A stretch of DNA of 64,000 nt. Origin: Epiperipatus broadwayi (Eukaryota; Onychophora; Udeonychophora; Euonychophora; Peripatidae). The stretch covers positions 12,695,421 through 12,759,420 of the forward strand of contig JAQFVV010012404.1 in assembly GCA_028023455.1 (NCBI GenBank). The letters run 5' to 3'. Under the pieces are notes generated by a model. That model saw nothing but the letters and a program-made list of their open reading frames with translations. It did no database searches and was not told where the DNA came from. This document shows, in pieces, positions 1-14,199 of the stretch. The translations under genes were made by a program, and so were the position numbers. Numbering within the stretch: position 1 is the first letter of the stretch; every line of letters begins with the position of its first letter.

Positions 1-1730
1 ATAAAGGGTAAGAATCATAGAAAGTTAAACAATTAAGGACTGATAGTGATAATGTCAGTGTTATATAAAGTTTTTGCATATATGGTAGCTAGAAGGGTGG
101 CAAAAGGAACGAAAGAAAATAATATAGTGTGAGAAATGCAATGTTTTTGATCGGATAGCATATAGGAAACTGTTTATTTGTAGTCACAAAACTTATAGAT
201 ATAAATAGGAATATAGGTAGACAATTATATATGGTCTTTATAGATATAGAGAGGACATATGATAGAATAAATATGGGTAAGTTTAGTAAATTTGGGAATG
301 GATGGAGCTTTAGTGGATATTATTAAGAAATTATATGAAAATAATTTCTATACATATCAATTAGGAAATATAGAATCAGTTAAAAGTGGGGTGGAGCTAA
401 GGCAAAGATGCCCTATATCACCTATTTTGTTTTTGTTATGGAGACAACAATAGAAAGACTAGGAAGAGGGCTAGAGATATCATTAATAGATGGCAAGGGA
501 GTGTATATATTATCAGATCTTTTATTTACTGATAAGTTATTGTGCCCAGAAATTAGGGAAGATATGGAAGTTATGCTGAAGACATGTGCATGAGTGCATA
601 AAGAGATAGGGATTAAATTTAGTGAAATCAAAAGTAATGATGATAAATGCTGGGGAAAGAGGAGAGAAAACTTTTTTACTGGGGGATATAAAGTAAATGT
701 GATGAATAGGTATAACTATTTGGGAATCATTTTAAGTGATCAGAGAAATTGCTTGGCTGAATAGAAGAAAAAATTGATAAATGAAGCAAAGAAAAGAAAG
801 GGCTTGATAAATGTTTTCATATAATAAATCTGATGTAGCAAGAATTGTATGGAAGAGAATGGCAGTATCAGGATTAATTTATGGTAACAATGTGTTAGTA
901 AAGGTGTGTTATATTACTTAAAAAAAGTACAAAGGGAAATAGGATGACATGCATTAGATGTAGATGCATGGTCAGCAAAGGAGGCAATTCAAGAAGAAAT
1001 GGGATGGTCAAGTTTTTAAATGAGAGATGCAAAAAGTAAAATGAAAATGTTTGGTAGATTGCAATTTATAGATAATAAGAGAATAGCCAAAATAGTATTT
1101 ACTTGGGTTATGAATAAAGGACATGTAACAAGTTGGTTAAGAAAGGTAATATGGTATGTAGAAGATTTGGATAAAGACTATGTCAGTACATTTATACAAA
1201 AAGTGGGATGATAGTGTTAGGAGTATTATTGAGTGTTATAATGACAAGAAATGAGATAGAAGAATAAATGCATTAATAAAAAATAGGGAGTTGGAGAACT
1301 AGTATGGAGTAAAAACAGTTTAAATATATATAGAAGAAAACAGAATATTGGGTGTGAGTTAATTTATGATAATAGCAAGGAAGATAGTTTACTAGTTAAG
1401 GTTCAAACAGGATCATTAGTATCAAGGAAATAAAACATAAATGGAGACATGTGAGGAATTTATTCTGCAAGTTATGTAAGAAAGGCATAGAAAATATCAG
1501 GCATCTGCTAATTGAATGTAAAAGCTTACAAATAGAAATAATACAAATAATGAAGTTATGGGAGAATAAATATAAACAAAGTGATTATACAAAAAATGGG
1601 TTCTTGGTTTTTATGCTGGGTTTGGAAAAAGATAAGGGGAATTTAGATAAAGGTCAAAAAGTGGACAAAGATAATGTGGAAACAGAATGGAGCAGAATAG
1701 AAAAGAATATGGGAAAAACTTAGAGTGGAG
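1..1730 (+). mobile_element. Decayed non-LTR retrotransposon (LINE), RT and C-terminal region
   Basis: Conceptual translation in shifting frames gives a LINE reverse transcriptase followed by its C-terminal tail. Visible pieces are a palm motif reading FIDIERTYDRI at about 237-269, a motif reading RQRCPISPILF at about 399-431, and a catalytic box reading FTDKLL at about 526-543 where FADD is expected. NYLGIIL (about 715-735) and QEEMGWSSF follow. At 1451-1530 there is a Cys/His knuckle (CKLCKKG...HLLIEC) typical of LINE C-termini. The reading frame changes several times and contains stops, and the second catalytic Asp is replaced, so the copy is dead. The 5' part lies off the window. The family (RTE-like, or a clade with a similar tail) cannot be fixed by eye. 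Confidence 0.8.
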
Positions 1731-1830
1731 AATGGAAAGAGAAGGTGGCTAATAAGACTCTGGGCATGGTGGCCAAGAGATTCCGAACTTTGAGAAAGGA
1801 GAAGCCATAGTGCATCGCATATAATCAAGT

Positions 1831-4800
1831 GATAATAGTTATCAGTCCTAGTTTACTATTACGTTACTCTTTTTTAATGCAATTTACTTTAGACATCTAT
1901 ATATTCAAGATTATAAACAATATATATAAGGAGAGAGGGAAAGATACAAATTCAGAGATCTAATATCTTTAGCTTCATTTATCAGCACAGTATATATTTA
2001 AATGATAATCTCTGCATTTTTTCTAATTTTGAAATGACCTTCCCCATCTCTAATTTCAAATAGAATTTAATAAATTGGCATGCTTAGAAAAAATCAGACA
2101 TTTATACATAAAAAAAATATTGTAATATTTTAAATTATTTATTTATTGAGTCATGGCCTAGATGAATATTAATTTATCATATGAAGAAAATCTTTTATGA
2201 CATTATCATACTAAATCGTATTTATACAATTTTTTGAAATAAATCTCTTAACTTTATTGTGCTTCAAAAAGAGACATTTTCACATGCACATTTTGTTTAT
2301 TTAAAAATATTTATCATCATCATCATCAATAAATACTTGTAAATTAATATGGCCATTCTAATTCCAAGAAAAAAAAAACAAAAAACAAAGATTAAAAATA
2401 CAGACCCCCCCCCCCCATTAAAGTCAGAATTGCTATGTATACAATTAAACATTAAATGTTTCAAATGTTAATCTTTAGTGTAGGATTAATGGTATAACTT
2501 AAATGCTTGGAAGCAAGTTCTGTCTTAATAGTAACTGAATGAAGAGTCTAAAGCAAATTTTTGTTACAGTAACAGGCTTTATGATGTAGTAGGCAGCACA
2601 TCTAGCTGCTTATGCCTATAACTTGTGTTACAATTCAAGGTCAAATAACCTTGAAAATTTTCAAAATCACAAATATATTTAAGATTTTTACCAGATAAAT
2701 AGATTGTGGCTATCTAGCTATTTTCAGTTGAAGAATAAAATTCCTGGATTAATATGGCTGATCAACCAAAGCACTAACTTTAAAAATAGAAAATAGTTAT
2801 TATAATGTTTGCAATCTTCCTAACTGGTAATGAAAAAAATTCAGACTTTTACAAGTGCTGAGCCCAAAATAAATAGATCATGATGTCTATTGATAAACTA
2901 GAAAATAGACAAATAAATTCAGCCTAGATAAAATAAACACACCATAATACCTATATACGTAAAGTAGGTAAACATTCTTGCAATATCCCAGTGCAGGGAA
3001 AAGGCTTCTTGATAATTTTTGTACATAAAGCAAAGAAAAGAATATACATCAGGTTAATAAAATATTGTACAATGATGCTAAGAAACACGGGATATCATTG
3101 CTTGATCAATACTGGATGTTGAGCTATGTTAGCTATGAATGCTTATTTAAAAAAAAACATGGACAATGTCTAGATATAAATTCACTTTTCTGAATTCTGA
3201 ATAAAAGTGAGCACACTATGATGTGCTGTACAAATTAGATTTTTAGATGAATAAAGGCTAATGGTAAGCATTATCTAGAGATTTATATATTCAAGGTAAA
3301 AAAGTTTTTTTAAAAACTAGTTTTTCTGGGATGTCTATTTAATATTTTTTTCCAATAATTATCACTCAATGTCAAAAAAGATTTGGAACAAAATTAATAA
3401 TATTATAAAGTACTCATTTAAAAAATGTAAAATTACTCAGGTTGTGAATAAATAATGTAGAATCCATTTTGTTAAAAATTTAGAATTGTAAATTTGTTAA
3501 TAAATAATTCAGTTTATTTCATGTAAACATTTCTGTGCAGAAGTTTGTATTGATAAATTTTTAAAAATTGTTCAATGACAGTCTATTATTGATTTAAAAA
3601 GTAGTTGGCCTTCAAAATTTTTGGGCACTCAATTTTGTTTGTCTGAAAATTATCTTCTTTTCCTTATTATATTTTATTTACTATATTTCAGATTTAATTA
3701 AGTACTGTTAATTTAGGCTTCTTTACTAACAATTTATGATATAATAGAAGTAATCCTTTTTATTTGCAGTGGTAGAGTGCATGACTTTGGGGCATTAGGT
3801 CCTCAGAGTGATTCCAATTCTGGCAGTTCCAACTCTCAAACTTTTTATGAACTCCCAAGCAATAAAGCCATTCAATTGTTATTATTTTTATCTTATACTG
3901 AAATCTATATTGAATTTCATCTTTATTCATATAACAATTTTTATACAAAGGACTAAACTGTATCCTTATTATTTTCCTTGTATTTGGTCTTGCTCCATTA
4001 TTATGCTCATGTTTCTTAATATTTCATGTTAAACATAATTTCAAAGTACAGTAGAGAAAGTAATCAAGCTTCTGAAAACTACATTAAAAATCATGAACAG
4101 GATATTAAAATAGAATGAGCCTAAAGTTCTGGAAAATGGATCCTTTGGCCCTGATGTCTTATATTGTTAATGAGGAAGAACCAAAGACATTTCCAGCTTT
4201 CCAGACTTGTATGAGAAAAATACATTAAAATAATATGAACATATAGATGGTGATGTCTCCATAGAGATAAAAAAATCTGAAGATATAAGAAAAAAATTGT
4301 CATTGGAATTTAGAATGTTCAAACTATAAACGAAGGTAAACTTGAAGTGATCAAAATTTAATGGATTAATTACTCATTGACATTTTAGAAGTAAATGAAA
4401 ATAAATAAATTGGAAGATTTTAGATCATAAGAACAAAATGCCTATTATTCAAGTCAGAGACATTAATAAGGATATTGTAAGATCCATCACTGGATATAAT
4501 TCTGTCAATTATAAGCTTTGTGGATACTAATTAAAAATTAATATAATACAAGACTACTATTCAAAAACTCAAATACATGAAAAAGAATTTGAAAAGTTTT
4601 GTGATTAAGTGTAGGCAGAATTTAATAAAACATACAGACAAAATACATTGGAAAAACAAAGTTGGAAATGGAAATAAATGTTATTTGCCAATATGGACAT
4701 GCCATCAGAAATAAAGAAAAAAAAAGATTAAAAAAACTTTAGCGAATTTAATAATTCTTTTATTGATAATACATTTTTTAATTAGCTCAAATCACAATTT

Positions 4801-4850
4801 ATAAATATGAATATTACTGCAATTTGATTAATAGGAATCAAATTGAATTA
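1831..4850. other. AT-rich non-coding tract with simple repeats
   Basis: No exon or recognisable element is seen. It holds an (ATC)n run at 2312-2328 that resembles the 3' tail of the minus-strand LINEs further right, and a 12-C run at 2405-2416. If GAN extends leftwards from 17.7 kb, this is intronic. Confidence 0.5.
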
Positions 4851-4899
4851 TATTACTGGAGCCAGTATTAGGAATATTCAGATTAAAAAAATTTAAGCA

Positions 4900-5550
4900 G
4901 AAGCAGATAATGAAATAGTTTAGAAATTGCTCAAATGCAAACTAGTGAAACTGAAAAAGATCTAAAAACTTATTCGAAGTTCTGAGCATAATTTAGAGAA
5001 TCTATTATTATTATTTTTTTTAAGAAATCAATTTGAGAGTGGAGATAAAATTAGTGGTGAATCAGATGAACAGTAGATGGAAATAAAAGAAATAATTAAA
5101 AAGAAATGGGAAAAATTGAGTAATATGAAAAAAAAAAAATCAAAATGGATCTCAGAAGATTTAATGATAATTGTAAAAAAAAAAAAAGAGAAACCAAAAT
5201 TAAAAAAACATAAAAAACTTTTAAGGAATTGAATATAAAATTCCAAAAAGTATAAAAAACAATGACCAATATTATAACATTCAGAAAGACAATAAAAAAA
5301 AAAAAACAAGCTTTTCAGGAATTTGTAAGATTTAAAAAAAGCTTTGGACATGAATAGATTTGCTGAAAAGTAATAAAAATCAAATGGAGATAAAATAAAT
5401 ATACAGAAAAGCAGACATTTTTTATTTTATATTGAAGAATCTTCAATAATAGATTAGATCATATTATCCTTGAGATCATTTCCAAAAGGTAAGACGAAAA
5501 ATCAATAAAAAAAAAAAAACCAAAAAACTGACCAAATTGTGAATTACAGA
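4900..5550 (+). mobile_element. LINE remnant, endonuclease-RT linker
   Basis: A short plus-strand stretch at about 5090-5230 reads KWEKLSNM, then KWISEDLMII, followed by a Lys-rich segment. This matches the linker between endonuclease and reverse transcriptase in RTE/CFDP2-like LINEs, where a KWMTEEIL-type motif comes before a basic helix. Several poly-A runs have blurred the frame. The limits are approximate. The antisense ORF across the same bases is a shadow of the A-rich sequence. Confidence 0.5.
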
Positions 5551-5989
5551 TTACAAAAAATCAATTTTTATTTCTATATATTAAAGTGGAGAGTAAAAAC
5601 TATCATGTTATATCTTTTACATGTCACATAAGCAAGATTATTCTGGCAATCATACAACATAAAAAAAAAAGTCAGATTCTTAAAAAGAATCTTTATGTGA
5701 AATAAAAACTGTACTTAAAATGGGTTATGATAAAACAGATTGATTTCATAGTGATAAAGAAAAATTAACAATGAAGGCATAGATGTGGATGGTAGTTTAA
5801 ACCATCTTTGTTCATTCATCAATATCAAAGAATTTAAAGACATGAAATTCATCATAGACTAATACTGAGTAGATATTTTTTTTTTTGTTAAATACTTATA
5901 TATATTATTATTTTTTTAAAGTATTTTACTATTAGGTAATGCTATATATTAAATTTTAAGAATTAAATCAGAAAAACTAAATGCTATTA

Positions 5990-8150
5990 AATTTCTATTG
6001 TAAAGTTGTGGTTGTTTAGATAAGCATTCCCAAGATTGATCATATCAATCTAATTATGAATGTCTGCCTAAAGTCTTTAGAATTTAAGAGCATTATAGAA
6101 ATAGGCAAATGGAATGTTAGGATTATAAGTATAAAAAAAAAAAATAAATTTATTATCAGAAATAAAAAAATTAGATATTAAATATAAAGCAGCAGGTATT
6201 GTTTAGCTACAAATAGAGAGATAGCACTACTATAAATAATGAACAATAGTAATTAGATTCAAAGAAATTCCAAGAGATTTAATAATTATTCAAGTATACA
6301 TGCCAAACTAGTGACCATGATGATGAAAAAATAAAAATCATCCATGAAAAAATAAATAAATTGAAAAATGATGCAAAAATATTTGTATAATGGTAATGAA
6401 TGATTAGAATGTTGTGATGAAATGGGAAAAAAGATAAAATAAAGTATGAATATAGATTAAGGATAAGAAATAATAAAACAAAAAACTTTTTGTAAAAAAT
6501 GAAATGTATAAATCATATAAAGAGGATTTATATCTAGAAAGTTCAGATAATAAAAATAGATTTCTATCAGATTATGTTTGGTACAGACTAGATTTAAAAA
6601 TATTATTAAGTGCAAGCACTATAAATTCAGATTAAAAGTCAGAAGAACTAAGATAAAAAAAACATGAAAATATTATTGGATAAAAAATAATTATAAATTA
6701 TGATAGGCTGTTCAATGAAGAAAAGTGAAAGAAAATATTAGAATTATTCAGATTTAAAAGCTGCTGCAATTAAGATGTTAGATTATAAAAGAGAGAGAAT
6801 AAAAGAGCCATGAATAAGTAATGCAATAATGAATAAAATGGAAGAATGGAGATTATGAAAATATAAAAATTCTTTAGAAAGTAAAAGTATATATATAGCT
6901 GACTTAATAGTGGATTCCAGACATGGAACAGATATATTTATGAAAAAATGGCTAGAAAGAAAATGTAGTAAATAAAAGAATCATAAAGAAAAGGAAATTT
7001 AATTTAATATATAGTACAATAAAAGAATTTGATAGTAAAATTATAGAAATAAAACAATAACTTATGATAAAAATGATAATTTATTAATAAAAACAATGGG
7101 TTAATTGAAAAAAAAAGTACAGATAAATAATGATGAAGTAGATTTTACAATTATGAAGAAAAAAGTTTTAAAGTTTAAATGAAATGAAAATTAGCTAGCA
7201 TAAAAACTTGAGATTTTAGTAGAATTATTAAAGGTTTTGATGATTTATAAAAATTATCATATTTCCTCTCAATAGTTATTGTTTTAGTGGTGAATATTTT
7301 AGATCAAAAGTGTAATCTTACCTGCAGTAAAAAAATATTGAGGTTTTGAATAGATAAATTTTCAATGGATTAGCTTATGTTTATATCCAATGATCAGTTT
7401 GGACTTAACAAAGATGCAAATGGGATATTGAAACTATTGTTGAGAGATATATGAAAGGAAAAATGAAATTAATATTCATTTCATTGATTTTGAAAAAGTA
7501 TTTGATAAGAAAAAATTGAATTACTTTGTTGGATTTTTTTTTTTTAAAAAAAGAAATAGATTAAAAAATATATATTTATAGAAAATGTTTATATGTATCA
7601 GAAAATATTAATAGACTTTTTATTGAAGACACAAACATAGGGAAAAGTATAATGCTGAATTGTTGTTCATTTCCTGTTTATTTAATAAAGACAGAGAGAA
7701 GTTGCTAAATGAGTAGTGTTTTGATAATGATAACATTAGACTGATAATAGAACTGATTGCATTAAATGTTGTGATATGTCAAATTGAGAGAATTTATGAT
7801 GAAAATATATATAAATAAAACTAAGAATTAAAACAGGTGGTTTGACAAAAACATTAAACATTAGACGACAATATAATGTCAAAGAGACATATCATCAATG
7901 ATGAGATATAGCTTTATTAGGCATTAAAGCTGAATTAGTAGAGCTAAAGTTATTTTATATTTTTTGAAGAGTAACCATGAGTTGAATAAGCATACACTTT
8001 AAAGAATAACTAATAGTCTAAGAAATATCACAATTTATGTTAAGTATAAAAGTTTAGAATACTAGATGAGCTACATACAACATCATAAATAAATGTCCAG
8101 TTTGTACTCATAATGGCTTATAAGTTAGATATACTGGCACAAAACTACAA
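5990..8150 (+). mobile_element. Decayed RTE/CFDP2-like LINE, endonuclease to RT
   Basis: Order along the plus strand: an endonuclease start reading IGKWNVRI (about 6098-6121); IIIQVYMP (about 6280-6305) followed after a stop by a DHDDE-like stretch; an RT motif reading SNDQFGLNKD (about 7387-7420); a palm motif reading IHFIDFEKVFDKKKLNYF (about 7472-7525); and a trace of the VRQG...SP motif near 7650. These are in the expected order and spacing for an RTE-type LINE. Many stops and frameshifts make it an old inactive copy. Confidence 0.7.
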
Positions 8151-9435
8151 TAAAAAATGATAACAATAAAGCCAGAATGATCTGCAGAAAATTTCCCTAC
8201 ACTATATCTGCTTTCTCAATATCAGAGATGATATTTCTAAGTTCTTGATCTGTTTAGTAGGTTATTCTGACAGTTGCTATCATTAGGCTTTATTTTTTCT
8301 TGATCATTTTATTTTCTGGAGTGACCTGATCTAGGCTATTCTAAGTCAGGAAACTTTCTGTGAGGTATTCTTACATACTTAGTTATATACATTTTAATTC
8401 CAAGCTAGTAATAGAATTGATATTCCTAAATAATAATTATAATTACAGATATATTAATATAATTTAAAAAAAAATGTATTTTCAATATATTTTTAATGTT
8501 TTACATCCTTATTTTATTTGTGCATTCTTCTACATTGCATTTAATAATTTATAAATCTTGTATGTGTACACCTATTTTTATGTAAATTTAACATTAACAG
8601 ATATATAATTTATACACACATACTTATTCTCAATATTCTATACATGAACACTTGAAATTCTTTTTTTCACAATGTAAGATTTTACATATAAACATATATA
8701 CTGTATAAAGCCAATAAACGTCACATGATCATATATACTGTAAGAATATCTTTACAATATAAACCTTATCACTCACTACCAAATCCAAATCATTTTTTTT
8801 AAATAACCAACTAAATATATATATAATTTTACAACACAATTACATAATTAAAGTGTTAAAATTTTCTTATCATAATAGAAAATTTAAAACACTATACAGG
8901 AGAGAAATTGTAAGGGTTACTTACAACCTTGTTAACCTCACTTATTTATGTAAAAGATCAAAACATAAACTGAAAAATATGTGTAAATTTATGAAAAGTA
9001 AATACCCCCCCCCCCCCCTAAAATACATATGTATATTGGAACCGGACAAAAACCAACACCACTCTTGGTTGGTTTTATTTCATGATGAGCATATTGCAGG
9101 AAGAAACTACAGATTAGCATTCCCCAATGCAGACGTCACCCAACCTACAACAATATTTTCTGCTCATCAGAGAATGTAGCGCCATAGAGACTGGAAGCAT
9201 CTAGAAATTTATGTATTTGGTTTCCCAAACAATGCCACTAGAGTTCCATTGTGAGCAGGATGCAATGAATGATTAGTGATGCAAAATAAAACTGAACAAC
9301 TAAAATTAATTTTTAATAACAACAATTTTATTAACAATAATTATTGATAAGTCCTTCCAATAGAGTTCATCATTTGTATTAAATGAAAGATCATTTCAGT
9401 TCATCTCGTGTGAAGAAGTCAAAAAGCTTTTTCAT
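8151..9435. other. AT-rich tract, no gene seen
   Basis: Apart from a 14-C run at 9005-9018 and a less AT-rich patch at 9040-9270 that looks like an unidentified repeat fragment, nothing was recognised. The open frame from 8853 to 9179 crosses the C-run and has no recognisable domain. Confidence 0.4.
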
Positions 9436-9441
9436 CAAATA

Positions 9442-9895
9442 CATGTATACATAGGTTTTATCACTATATTCAGGTGTGGTTTATTCAGATATGCATATAA
9501 GCCTTTATAAATCATCATCATTTAATTATTCTAATATATATAGCACTTCCAGGTTTATAGATATTTATTATTCAGTCAAACATAGATGTATATTTTTACA
9601 TCGATTTTATCATTTTATCCAGATGTGGACTATTCAGGTAAGCATTTAGACATTTGTAAATCATCATTTAATTATTCTGATATATATAGCACTTCCAAGT
9701 CTATAGATATTTATTATTCAGTCAAACATAGATGTATATTTTTACATCAATTTTATCATTTTATCCAGATGTGGATTATAAATCATCATTTAATTATTCT
9801 AATATATAACAATTTCATGTTTGTAGATAATTATTATTCAATCAAACATGAACGTATATTTTTACACATAAGTTTGTTATCAGCCATTCCATATT
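9442..9895. repeat. Degenerate tandem repeat, about 3.3 units of 120-146 bp
   Basis: Units begin near 9442, 9581, 9727 and 9847. The first three each carry AAATCATCATTTAATTATTC and a TATTATTCAGTCAAA-like end. The second and third units start 146 bp apart and are nearly identical over their first ~60 bases. The third unit is shortened to 120 bp by an internal deletion and the fourth is partial. The 104-codon frame read through here is a by-product of the repeat. Confidence 0.85.
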
Positions 9896-9899
9896 TGTA

Positions 9900-11168
9900 G
9901 AACATTTATAATTTTGAACATATAACACAATTAATCTTTTCATATTATTTCATTAATTTTCTATTGTTAATTTATTATAGAATTAATAATTAATAGGTGA
10001 AACATTATTACTATTATAGAATTAATAAATGAATTATTTTCCAATGCTTACCTTTTAACTAAGGTCTTCATTTATTGCTGTTTCTAAATAACAGGCAGTC
10101 TTGAATTTGAACGGCACTAAAGGCTTGGGCAGGCACTGGAGGCTTACTTCATGATAGTGGATAAAGAGAAAACGGGCTAACTACCCATATTACAATGATA
10201 CTTCATGGAGCTGCTTGATGGTTCAATTCATTTTTCTAGTAACCTCAAAATTCTTAAAAAAAATTGTTGTCTTTCATGATTTTCAAGTATAGAATAATAA
10301 TCTAACAATCATCTCTCTCAAAAAATAATATTGTCTTTTTTTTTTTTCTATTCTGAATTCTCCAATCTATTTATACCTTTCTCTCTATCAGAATGGATTC
10401 ACCTGATGTGCCTGCTCAATCCAATTGGTTTTTGGTGTGTTATCATCCATGTTCGTTCCATTAATCCCAATTCATTGGCTATTCTATTTTGGTGGGATCA
10501 GACTGTTTTACTTATCTGGCTAGGTGTTTTCAAATTTTTAATTAATTTTCTCATGGTAAAGAAACGCTTTTAATTATTGTTAAATTACTGCCATTCTGCC
10601 TTATAAATTATTCTTCTGAAATATAGATTGAGCTGAAAGCAGTAAAGAGATTTCTATTTAAATGATTTTTATCTTTGAATTTATTAATTTTAATAAAGAA
10701 AGATTCATACTTTCTTTAATTGCAAATATAAATGTATTTGCTTTTTTTTTTTTTTTTCATTTTAAAAAATTTGATTTTTTTTAAAAATATTTAGTATAAT
10801 TAGTCTTTTTTTATTTTTGACATATTGCTAGTCTGATTTAAATTTAACCTATGACATTTTAATTTGTGAGGGGGGGATCTTTTAAATATATATGTGAAAC
10901 AATGTATCTGTTTCAATATATATATAACTTAAAGGTTAAACTATAAAAGCTTAATAACGAAAGTCAATTCAAATAAATAGTTGTTTTAATAAAATTAAAA
11001 TATTAAGATGATTATTTTTAAATCATATTTATATAATAATGATTATTTAAATTGTCTACCCTTAATAATCAAGATGTATACTTGGAGATAATCTTAGGAC
11101 AAGTCACATCTTAGCAAGAAAACACAAGGGAAATAAAATTTAGAATTCAATTATACAATTATTAATTA
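9900..11168. other. Non-coding, no recognised element
   Basis: A patch at 10090-10230 and another at 10390-10530 are less AT-rich than the surroundings and may be old repeat fragments. No splice-bounded exon was recognised. The 80-codon hydrophobic frame at 10331-10573 starts in a T-run and has no support. Confidence 0.4.
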
Positions 11169-12222
11169 CACCTGGTCTTTTACGATAGATAGGTTCCTCA
11201 GAAAACACAAAAATAGACTAACTTACATTGAAAAAGGGGGATGCATCTGCATTTTTCAAAATTCAAAAAAAAACTAAATTACTTTAAAATTTCAAAAAAA
11301 TAAAAATAAAATATACTAATAAAAAATTTCAAATTTGAAAAAAATTATACAAGACAAACTTTTTTTAACTATAATATTTAATTTTATTCAAAATAATATA
11401 TTTTTATGCATAATTTACAGTACAGTAATTTACATTTTTTATACATGTTTTAATTATTATCCTATTTCCCAAAAACTTCATTTGCAAACTAGTAAAAAAT
11501 CAGATTCTCATGTGATGTATGTATTTGCTTCTCCTTAAACGAAGTCAAGAATATCTCAGCAATTACTCTCAAAGAGGAAATACAACTAGCAAGTTCCTCT
11601 CATGTTTTTAATTTTCTGTTGAGCGCGTGATTTTATTAATTGTTTATGAACTTAGACTTATGATAATAAAAAACATTTATTTACCATCTGGAAAAATTTA
11701 ATTAAAACAACTAAAAATTAAATTCTTATTTTTGTCTTTAATTTTCAATTCCTTTAAAAATCAAATTTCGTTTTAATCACATTAATTTCAATCCAATAAG
11801 AATTTTAAATTTTAATTACAATTAAAAATCAGATTTTAATTTTAATTTCCATGCTATTACTACCTTTTAAAAATAAACTTGTGGACACTAAATGATTAAT
11901 AATTGATTCTTCTTTTTTAAAAAGCAAAAAAAATGTATTTAAGATGCAAAATTAAAAAATGTTTGAACAAATTTACATTATAATCTTTAAAATTTTGTTT
12001 ATACATAAAATTGAAATGATGATTTTAATTTCATTATTGCATAAAATCTTACTATTATAATCACTAAAATATTAAATTACTAAGATGAAAGTAGAATTCA
12101 ATAATGTCTATTACTTTCAATATAACTAAGTAAATTTATTATTTAAAGTAATAGCCATTATCGAGTCACTCGTGAACACGAATCGTAACTTCAAAATTGT
12201 TAAATATCCTATAAAGAACGTG
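11169..12222. mobile_element. pogo/Tigger-like MITE, diverged copy 1
   Basis: Starts after TA with CACCTGGTCTTTTACGATAG and shares long stretches with the element at 34869-35841, including GATAGATAGGTTCC, TACTTTAAAATT..., AATAAAAAATTTCAAAT and CTTCTCCTTAAA(C/T)GAAGTCAAGAAT. The right end (AACTTCAAAATTG...ACGTG, then TA) matches the other copy with small gaps. About 1 kb, no transposase ORF. A CTCGTTTTA-type end with TA flanks is typical of pogo/Tigger-type Tc1-mariner relatives; the family call is by resemblance only. Confidence 0.7.
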
Positions 12223-14199
12223 TATTAATTCAACAATATCAATATAAATTGAAATCAAATAATATATTTAAAACATACTACCAAATTATCTACTATAAAA
12301 GCTGGACTAAATAATTTCAAAATTAAAATTATCTTTTGCCAATGAACTAGCCACTACGCATAGTCATTTTGCTGCATTCAAATTCCGAATGTATTAAAAG
12401 ATGGATTAATAATTTGAATGAATCTTCTCACTGATAAAATTTTTATTAGAAAGGAACTCTAATTTCACTCAATAAAAAGAGTACATAAATTACTCTTTAG
12501 TATTATCAATTACAATTTCAAAACAAAATTATATATATTTTTATTTATTAATTAGAGGAACTCGTAATAAGATCGTTCTAAATTGGAATTATAAAGAAGA
12601 TAAATTTCATCAAAAAAAAAACTTTAATACATAAATTAAATTATATTAAGAAGATAATAAGTATGTAAAATGGTCTGTACAAATTTTCATAAATCAAATG
12701 TATTTTTATTTGAAAATAATGTAATTTTTATTCCTACTGAATTCATAAATTATATCTATTTATCTATATAATTAAAAATGCAATTTCAATTTATATCAAA
12801 ATAATTTATAAGATGTAAATCATATAAGAGGAAGAATTTGAAAAAAGAGTATTTAACTGACTCACTGAAGATTGATAACTAGGGAATAAAGAACTTTTCC
12901 TTAATGAACATTAATTTTACCCTTAACTTTATTCCAAGCCCATATTAATTTTAAAAAAAATGACCTGAGACATAATTTTCACAATAACTTCATTTTAATT
13001 ATGTTAGAACAAAAAAATTTACATTAATAGAAACTAAAAAAAACTAAGGAAAACAATATGTCTAAGACAAATAGTGATAACCATTTAAAAAATAAGGAAA
13101 AAAAGAAATTTCAACATCCGACATAATTATTACTTTATTGTTTGTTTATAATTTCTAATTTATCATTAACTAAGTTTAAATTACATCTTCATTGATAATT
13201 TCTTTGTATTCCTCACAAAATTATCTTTCAAACCATATATAATACTTCTTACCTGAGATAATCCATAGCTTCAGAATCTCCAAAAGTATTCACATAAAAA
13301 TTCTTTATTTTTATCTTGTACCCCAAAAGTTGACAAATCTCAAAGACGTCTATAAGAAAAAGATTCATCCTAATAAAAGATATAAAACAAATCATTTCCA
13401 GAAGGTGGATATGCATTTGTCATCATAGCAATTAGTTTCGTCTATCTAAAGCTAAAAATTGTAGGCTACTGTCGCATCACTGATAAAATGTGTTTCATCT
13501 CATTTTATATTTTTGTGTACATCAGTGATATTCTTTATGCAAACCAGTGATACTATCTTGTTATATTTATTGTCCTACAGAGATATAATTTATTTGTATA
13601 TAGCTCATTTGCTAGCTATAGACTTGAAAATTATGTGATGCAAGATATGGCAAAACTACTGACTCTCCAGCATGAGTATCAAGGTATAGGCAAGAATCAG
13701 AATTTGATTCTTTACTTTTATACAATTCCATGTGGTATATGCATAACCACTGTGGCTACCACTATACACATACCAAAAGAGTGGTTATACACATATCATT
13801 TGAAATCTCTCTTCATTGGTTTTAAGTGTTTATATTTTCATATATCAACTGCAATCTTTGTGTACATTAGATTATCAGTTTTTAAAATTTACATTGCACT
13901 GCTCTATATATGTAAATCATTACTTGTTATACAAACAGGATGCAAGAACAAACACACTAGTACAAATATAAACATGTATTTTTTGAGAATCATTATATCT
14001 ATACCCAAAATTACACTACAAAAACAACTTTTGTTATATTTGAATTTATATACTGTATAATAAAAAGTATAAATGATTTAATATTATATAATTTGTATAG
14101 TACACACACACACCAATACAAACACAAACAAATTAATATATCATTTATCAAATAATTTAAAAAAATTTAAAATATTAAAAATTAAAATTAATAACTTAC
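12223..14199. other. AT-rich non-coding tract
   Basis: No gene or clear element. The 141-codon open frame at 13635-14060 (plus) has a hydrophobic, low-complexity composition, no splice context and no recognisable domain, and is not called. Confidence 0.4.

Noticed and set aside
5028-5351. 107-codon Phe-rich minus-strand ORF
   Set aside because: Antisense of the A-rich LINE linker on the plus strand.
9442-9895. CRISPR-like array
   Set aside because: Repeats are long, adjacent and degenerate with no spacers, in a eukaryotic context.
13635-14060. 141-codon plus-strand ORF
   Set aside because: Low-complexity hydrophobic sequence in AT-rich DNA, no domain, no splice signals of note and no similarity recognised.
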